In this document: piece after piece, positions 60,740 to 64,000 of the stretch | How positions within the stretch are numbered: the first letter of the stretch is position 1 | Layout: every line of letters starts with the position of its first letter | Source of the DNA: DATFES01 sp035457725 | GTDB lineage: Bacteria; Pseudomonadota; Alphaproteobacteria; CACIAM-22H2 | Assembly: GCA_035457725.1 (NCBI GenBank) | Contig: DATIBC010000036.1 | Span: forward strand, 12,992 to 76,991 | Reading direction: 5' to 3' | Length of the DNA stretch: 64,000 nucleotides | Translations under genes and position numbers: made by a program | Notes under the pieces: model-generated | The model's database searches: none | The model's input: only the letters and a program-made list of their open reading frames with translations | Told to the model about the DNA's origin: nothing

Positions 60740-62866
60740 GTGGCCGGCGAATCGATGCTGGACGCGATAAATGGACAGAGCGTCCGACGACGCGTGACGC
60801 CCGGCTTTCTAGCGTCGGTCGTGATCGTTCTCTTGATCGCTGCGGTCGGTGCATACTTCGCCGTCCGGTTCGTCAACACCGAGCGCGAGCGCGACCTCAG
60901 GGCATGGCAAGTCCGCCTGGGCATCGTCGCCGATTCCCGGGCAGCAGCGATCGCCGACTGGCTCGATCGCCAGCACGAGGTCGTCCGCAGCTTGGCCGAG
61001 AACACCGCGCTCCAGCTTTACATGACCGAGATCGCGCTCGCCGCCACCCAGCAGGCAACGGTGACCGACGCCGAGGCGCAGGCGCAGTATTTGCGCAATC
61101 TGCTCATCGTTACGGCCGAGCGTACCGGCTTCACGGCGCCGGGGCGCGGTCCGCAGGTCGCCGCCAACGTGCGCCGCGTCGCCGTCGCCGGAATGATGTT
61201 GGTCGACGCGGAGGGCCGTCGCCTGGTGGCGACGCCCGATGCGCCGCCGATCGATGCGCGTTTAGCTGGCCTCGTCGGCCAACTCGGCAACGAAACGGCA
61301 CTGTTGGATATCCATGCTGGCGCTGGCGGCCGGCCATCAATGGTCTTTGCCGCCCCGATTTTCGCCGTCCAAGCCGACCCCGGGGGCCAGCGGGTCGGCG
61401 CAATCGTCGGAGTAAAGGAAGTCGATCGCGAACTGTTCGTACTGTTGCAACGTCCGCCGATGGCCGAGCGCACGGCGGAATCGATGTTGGTCCGGCGCAC
61501 CGACGGGGCCATCGAGTACGTGTCGCCGCTGCAAGACGGCACCCCGGCGCTCGCCAAGCGGCTCGCCGTCGACACGCCACGCTTGGAGGCGGCGCACGCG
61601 CTCGTCATTCCCGGAGGGTTTGGAATCTTTCGCGACTATCGGGATGTCGAAGTCCTGTCGACGGGGCGGGCGATCTCCGGAGTGCCCTGGACGCTAGTCC
61701 ACAAAGTCGATCGCGCCGAGGCGCTCGCGGAAAGCGACGCACGGCTGCGCCGTATGTTGGTGATCCTGCTGTTGGGCGTGTTCGGTGTCACGGCGGCGAT
61801 GGGAGCGTTTTGGATGCTCGGCGCATCGCGCCGCGCGAGCGAAGCGGCGCAACGCCTCGAGCAGCTTGCGCGACGCCTGGACAATCAGGGCCGGCTCCTG
61901 CGTCTGGTGACCGACAGCCAAACCGCGGCGATATTCATCGCCGACCGGGAGGGGAAACTACGTTTTACCAATAGCGTTGTAGCCCGGCGACTCGGCGTGT
62001 CGGCCGACGACCTCAGCGGCAAGACATTGGCGGCGGCTTTCGGGCCGGGCGAGGCTAGGCGATACGAAAAGCTGAGCCGCGCCGCGCTGGAAAAGGGCGC
62101 CATCGAGCCGGCGGTCGAACGAATCGACCACGCCCCGGATGGACCGCGTGTGGTGCGCACGCAGCATATCCCGGTGTCAGGGGACGGCATCGTCGCTGAA
62201 GGCGTGTTGGTCGTCGAGGACGACATCACCGAGGCGGTCGTCGAGCGGGAGCGGCGGGAAAAGAGCCAGGAGTTGCTGGTCAAGACGCTGGTCGACATCG
62301 TCGACGGCCGCGACCCCTTTGCGCGCCACCATTCCCAACGCGTTGCCGCGGTGGCGCGGCGCATCGCCGAGGAAATGGAGCCCGACGGGGCCGTGATCGA
62401 GGCGGCGGAATCGGCCGGTACGCTGCTCAATATCGGCAAGATTTTCGTGCCCACCCAGTTGCTGGCTAAGCAGGGCGGGCTCACCGAGGAGGAACTGGCG
62501 CAAGTTCGCGATGCAATCCGCCGCGGCAACGAACTAATCGACGGTATCGGGTTCGACATGACGGTGGCGCGCGCGCTTCGCGAGGCTGGCGAGCACTGGG
62601 ATGGAAGCGGGCCGCGCGGCCTCGAGGGCGAGGGGATCTGCCTGCCGGCGCGCATCGTCGCCGTCGCGAACGCGTTCGTCGCCATGATCAGCCACCGGGC
62701 CTATCGTCCGGGTCTCGGCATCGACGAAGCGATCGCGCGCTTGCAGCGCGACGCCGGAGCCACGTTCGACCGCCGCGTGATTGCGGCGCTGGTCAACGAC
62801 CTTGAAAACCGCGGCGGCCGCGCGCGCTGGGCCGCGTTCGCCGTGCCGTCCAGCGGCGGCGGCTGA
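60740..62866 (+). CDS. Membrane sensor with PAS and degenerate HD-GYP domain
   Basis: Protein of 708 residues, GTG start after AGGAG. Order: short cytoplasmic start; membrane helix about 24-44; large periplasmic sensor about 45-335, probably Cache-like; second helix about 339-361; PAS domain about 385-500; C-terminal HD-GYP-like domain about 510-700. In the last domain the expected His-Asp pair of HDIGK is Leu-Asn (LNIGK), the third histidine and the HHE pair are missing, GYP is reduced to GP, and VADxFDAL is VANAFVAM. Metal binding and c-di-GMP hydrolysis are therefore doubtful. It may bind a nucleotide or act by protein contact. Confidence 0.86.
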   Translation: MAGESMLDAINGQSVRRRVTPGFLASVVIVLLIAAVGAYFAVRFVNTERERDLRAWQVRLGIVADSRAAAIADWLDRQHEVVRSLAENTALQLYMTEIALAATQQATVTDAEAQAQYLRNLLIVTAERTGFTAPGRGPQVAANVRRVAVAGMMLVDAEGRRLVATPDAPPIDARLAGLVGQLGNETALLDIHAGAGGRPSMVFAAPIFAVQADPGGQRVGAIVGVKEVDRELFVLLQRPPMAERTAESMLVRRTDGAIEYVSPLQDGTPALAKRLAVDTPRLEAAHALVIPGGFGIFRDYRDVEVLSTGRAISGVPWTLVHKVDRAEALAESDARLRRMLVILLLGVFGVTAAMGAFWMLGASRRASEAAQRLEQLARRLDNQGRLLRLVTDSQTAAIFIADREGKLRFTNSVVARRLGVSADDLSGKTLAAAFGPGEARRYEKLSRAALEKGAIEPAVERIDHAPDGPRVVRTQHIPVSGDGIVAEGVLVVEDDITEAVVERERREKSQELLVKTLVDIVDGRDPFARHHSQRVAAVARRIAEEMEPDGAVIEAAESAGTLLNIGKIFVPTQLLAKQGGLTEEELAQVRDAIRRGNELIDGIGFDMTVARALREAGEHWDGSGPRGLEGEGICLPARIVAVANAFVAMISHRAYRPGLGIDEAIARLQRDAGATFDRRVIAALVNDLENRGGRARWAAFAVPSSGGG

Positions 62867-62901
62867 AAAAGAACGGGGCGGCGGCCCATGGCCACCGCCC
62901 C
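62866..62901 (-). terminator. Intrinsic terminator of the OmpA-family gene
   Basis: GGGGCGGCGGCC at 62875-62886 and GGCCACCGCCCC at 62890-62901 form a 12-position stem with one mismatch around a CAT loop. On the minus strand it is followed by GTTCTTTTTC, a proper U-tract. It lies 53 bases after the OmpA stop and next to the stop of the HD-GYP-like gene, so it mainly ends the ompA-like transcript. Confidence 0.85.
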
Positions 62902-62953
62902 GCATCACCCCCCGTACCCCTCCCAGCCGGTCGCCCGGCCGGACTCCGACGCC

Positions 62954-64000
62954 TTACTGCAAGACGATCTCGACCCGCCGGTTTTGCGGCTCACGGACGC
63001 CGTCAGCGGTGGGAACCAATGGCTGCGCCTCGCCCTTGCCGACGACGACGATCTGGTTCTCCGGGATGCCCTGCCGGACCAGACCGGCCTTCACGTTATT
63101 GCCGCGGCGCTCGGACAAGCGTTGGTTATAACGATCCGAGCCCGAGCGGTCGGCGTGACCGGTGGCCGTAATTCGCGTCACGTTGCCGGCCTTGGCCGAC
63201 GCCGCGGCCTGCTCGATGACGCGCTGTCCCTCGGCCGTGATGTCGGCGCGATCCCAGTCGAAGAAGACCAGGAAGTTGCGCTGCGGCCCGGGTGCGGGCG
63301 CGGGCGCTGGCGCCGCGGCCGGAGCGGGCGCCGGGGCGGCTGCCGGGGTTGGCGGCGGCGGTGCCGGGGGCTGGCCGAAGAAATAGCGGAGGCCCAGCAT
63401 TACCGTATGGTTCGAGTATTCCCCGTCGACCGTCGTGCCCGACAGGCTCCACTCAGGATCCTGCGTCGCGAAGTACCTGTAATCGAGCCACACGGACAGA
63501 TTGTTGGTGATGTTGTACGCAAGGCCCGCGATGCCTTGATACGCAAACACCAAATCGGTGTCGCTTGAAGCGCCGCTCGAGATTTCACTCAATTTCAACT
63601 TGACCCACGCGGGACCGACGCCGCCACCGATGTAAGGGGTGACCGGCGAGCCGGTGTTGAAATCGTACAAGACATTGAACATCGGCGCGATCGAACGCAC
63701 CGACCCCGTCGCGGGGCCAGTGCCTACAAGCGCGCCAAGCTCGGTCGCCGAGATCGACGTACCGTTGAGCGAGTCTACGACCGCTCTGTCGAGATCGTTG
63801 TCGCGATAATTGAACTCGAACTCGAGGCGGAGACCGGGAAGGCCCAATCCCTTATAGCCAACCTGCCCGACCGCGGCCCAGCCGGTGTCGAACTGCAGCT
63901 CGCCAGTGGCGTTGAACGGCACGCTCGGATCGTTGGCGGTGAAATCGGAATCTTCGGTCCAATTCACGCCGCCGCCGCCGCCGACATAAAAGCCGGACGT
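62954..64000 (-). CDS. OmpA-family outer membrane protein, 5' end missing
   Basis: The gene runs off the right end of the window. The visible 348 residues begin TSGFYVGGGGVNWTED, which is the first strand of an OmpA-like eight-stranded barrel, and continue with barrel strands such as GLPGLRLEFEFNYR and YIGGGVGPAWVKLKL. A Pro/Ala linker (PPAPPPPTPAAAPAPAP) leads to the C-terminal OmpA peptidoglycan-binding domain: NFLVFFDWDRADITAEG, ATGHADRSGSDRYNQRLSERR and QNRRVEIVL. The Asp and Arg that bind diaminopimelate are present in HADRSG and QNRRVE. A signal peptide would be beyond the edge. Confidence 0.94.
   Translation of the reverse strand, partial: TSGFYVGGGGGVNWTEDSDFTANDPSVPFNATGELQFDTGWAAVGQVGYKGLGLPGLRLEFEFNYRDNDLDRAVVDSLNGTSISATELGALVGTGPATGSVRSIAPMFNVLYDFNTGSPVTPYIGGGVGPAWVKLKLSEISSGASSDTDLVFAYQGIAGLAYNITNNLSVWLDYRYFATQDPEWSLSGTTVDGEYSNHTVMLGLRYFFGQPPAPPPPTPAAAPAPAPAAAPAPAPAPGPQRNFLVFFDWDRADITAEGQRVIEQAAASAKAGNVTRITATGHADRSGSDRYNQRLSERRGNNVKAGLVRQGIPENQIVVVGKGEAQPLVPTADGVREPQNRRVEIVLQ

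Overview
The window is about 64 kb of uniformly GC-rich, densely coding DNA with no rRNA, tRNA, CRISPR array, insertion sequence or phage gene that I could see. Gene content (urt-ure urea locus, three TRAP transporters, a TctABC system, EamA exporters, an OmpA porin with a Pro/Ala linker, an MmyB-type regulator, an oxidative hexuronate pathway) fits the chromosome of a metabolically versatile, soil- or plant-associated alphaproteobacterium. I cannot name the genus. No gene-free stretch exceeds 300 bases; the longest gaps (about 40472-40706 and 56496-56727) hold only promoter or operator-like sequence.

Layout. (A) 1-9454, plus strand: end of urtA, then urtBCDE (urea ABC importer) and ureDABCEFG (urease and nickel-insertion chaperones), one tightly packed locus for urea uptake and hydrolysis. 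(B) 9468-17543: a minus-strand block with a nitronate monooxygenase, a DctPQM TRAP transporter and a TauD-type dioxygenase, then a second, plus-strand DctPQM TRAP operon. (C) 17674-19002: a small lipoprotein and an EamA exporter. (D) 19016-25721: an SsuABC/TauABC-type ABC importer divergent from allG-allF, with allH convergent: the three subunits related to oxamate carbamoyltransferase. (E) 25840-30738: a DUF502 membrane protein, a phosphonate-monoester-hydrolase-like sulfatase-fold enzyme, an EamA exporter divergent from an MmyB-type regulator, and a small unknown protein. (F) 30745-35022: an oligopeptide-type binding protein, a lipoprotein and an ATP-grasp-like protein. (G) 35029-39057: TctC-TctB-TctA with an alpha/beta hydrolase. 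(H) 39239-46418: an MFS transporter, an operon with an isopropylmalate/tartrate-dehydrogenase-like enzyme, a Gfo/Idh dehydrogenase and an SMP-30 lactonase, a secreted protein, and otnK-otnC for four-carbon sugar acids. (I) 46538-49964: a Kef-type antiporter with a 71-residue partner, a SAM hydrolase of the DUF62 family, and MsrA. (J) 50086-60545: a hexuronate locus with a FadR-type regulator, uronate dehydrogenase, KdgD, a COG3618 amidohydrolase similar to galactarolactone isomerase, two dehydrogenases, a divergent TRAP transporter and an FAH-family enzyme. (K) 60740-64000: a Cache-like/PAS/degenerate HD-GYP sensor and a truncated OmpA porin with a strong terminator.

How it fits together. The window is mostly about taking up and breaking down organic acids and nitrogen compounds. 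Urea is imported and hydrolysed. The all genes suggest carbamoyl transfer chemistry (oxalurate/oxamate). The uronate locus suggests TRAP uptake of D-glucuronate/D-galacturonate, oxidation to the aldarolactone, isomerisation and, after a dehydration step not encoded here, KdgD-catalysed conversion to alpha-ketoglutarate semialdehyde. The most interesting observations are the oxamate carbamoyltransferase-like gene set, an operator palindrome sitting on the start codon of the uronate regulator, a hexuronate pathway with a missing dehydratase beside two unassigned dehydrogenases, a membrane sensor whose HD-GYP domain has lost its metal ligands, and hairpins placed between the binding-protein and membrane genes in all three TRAP operons.
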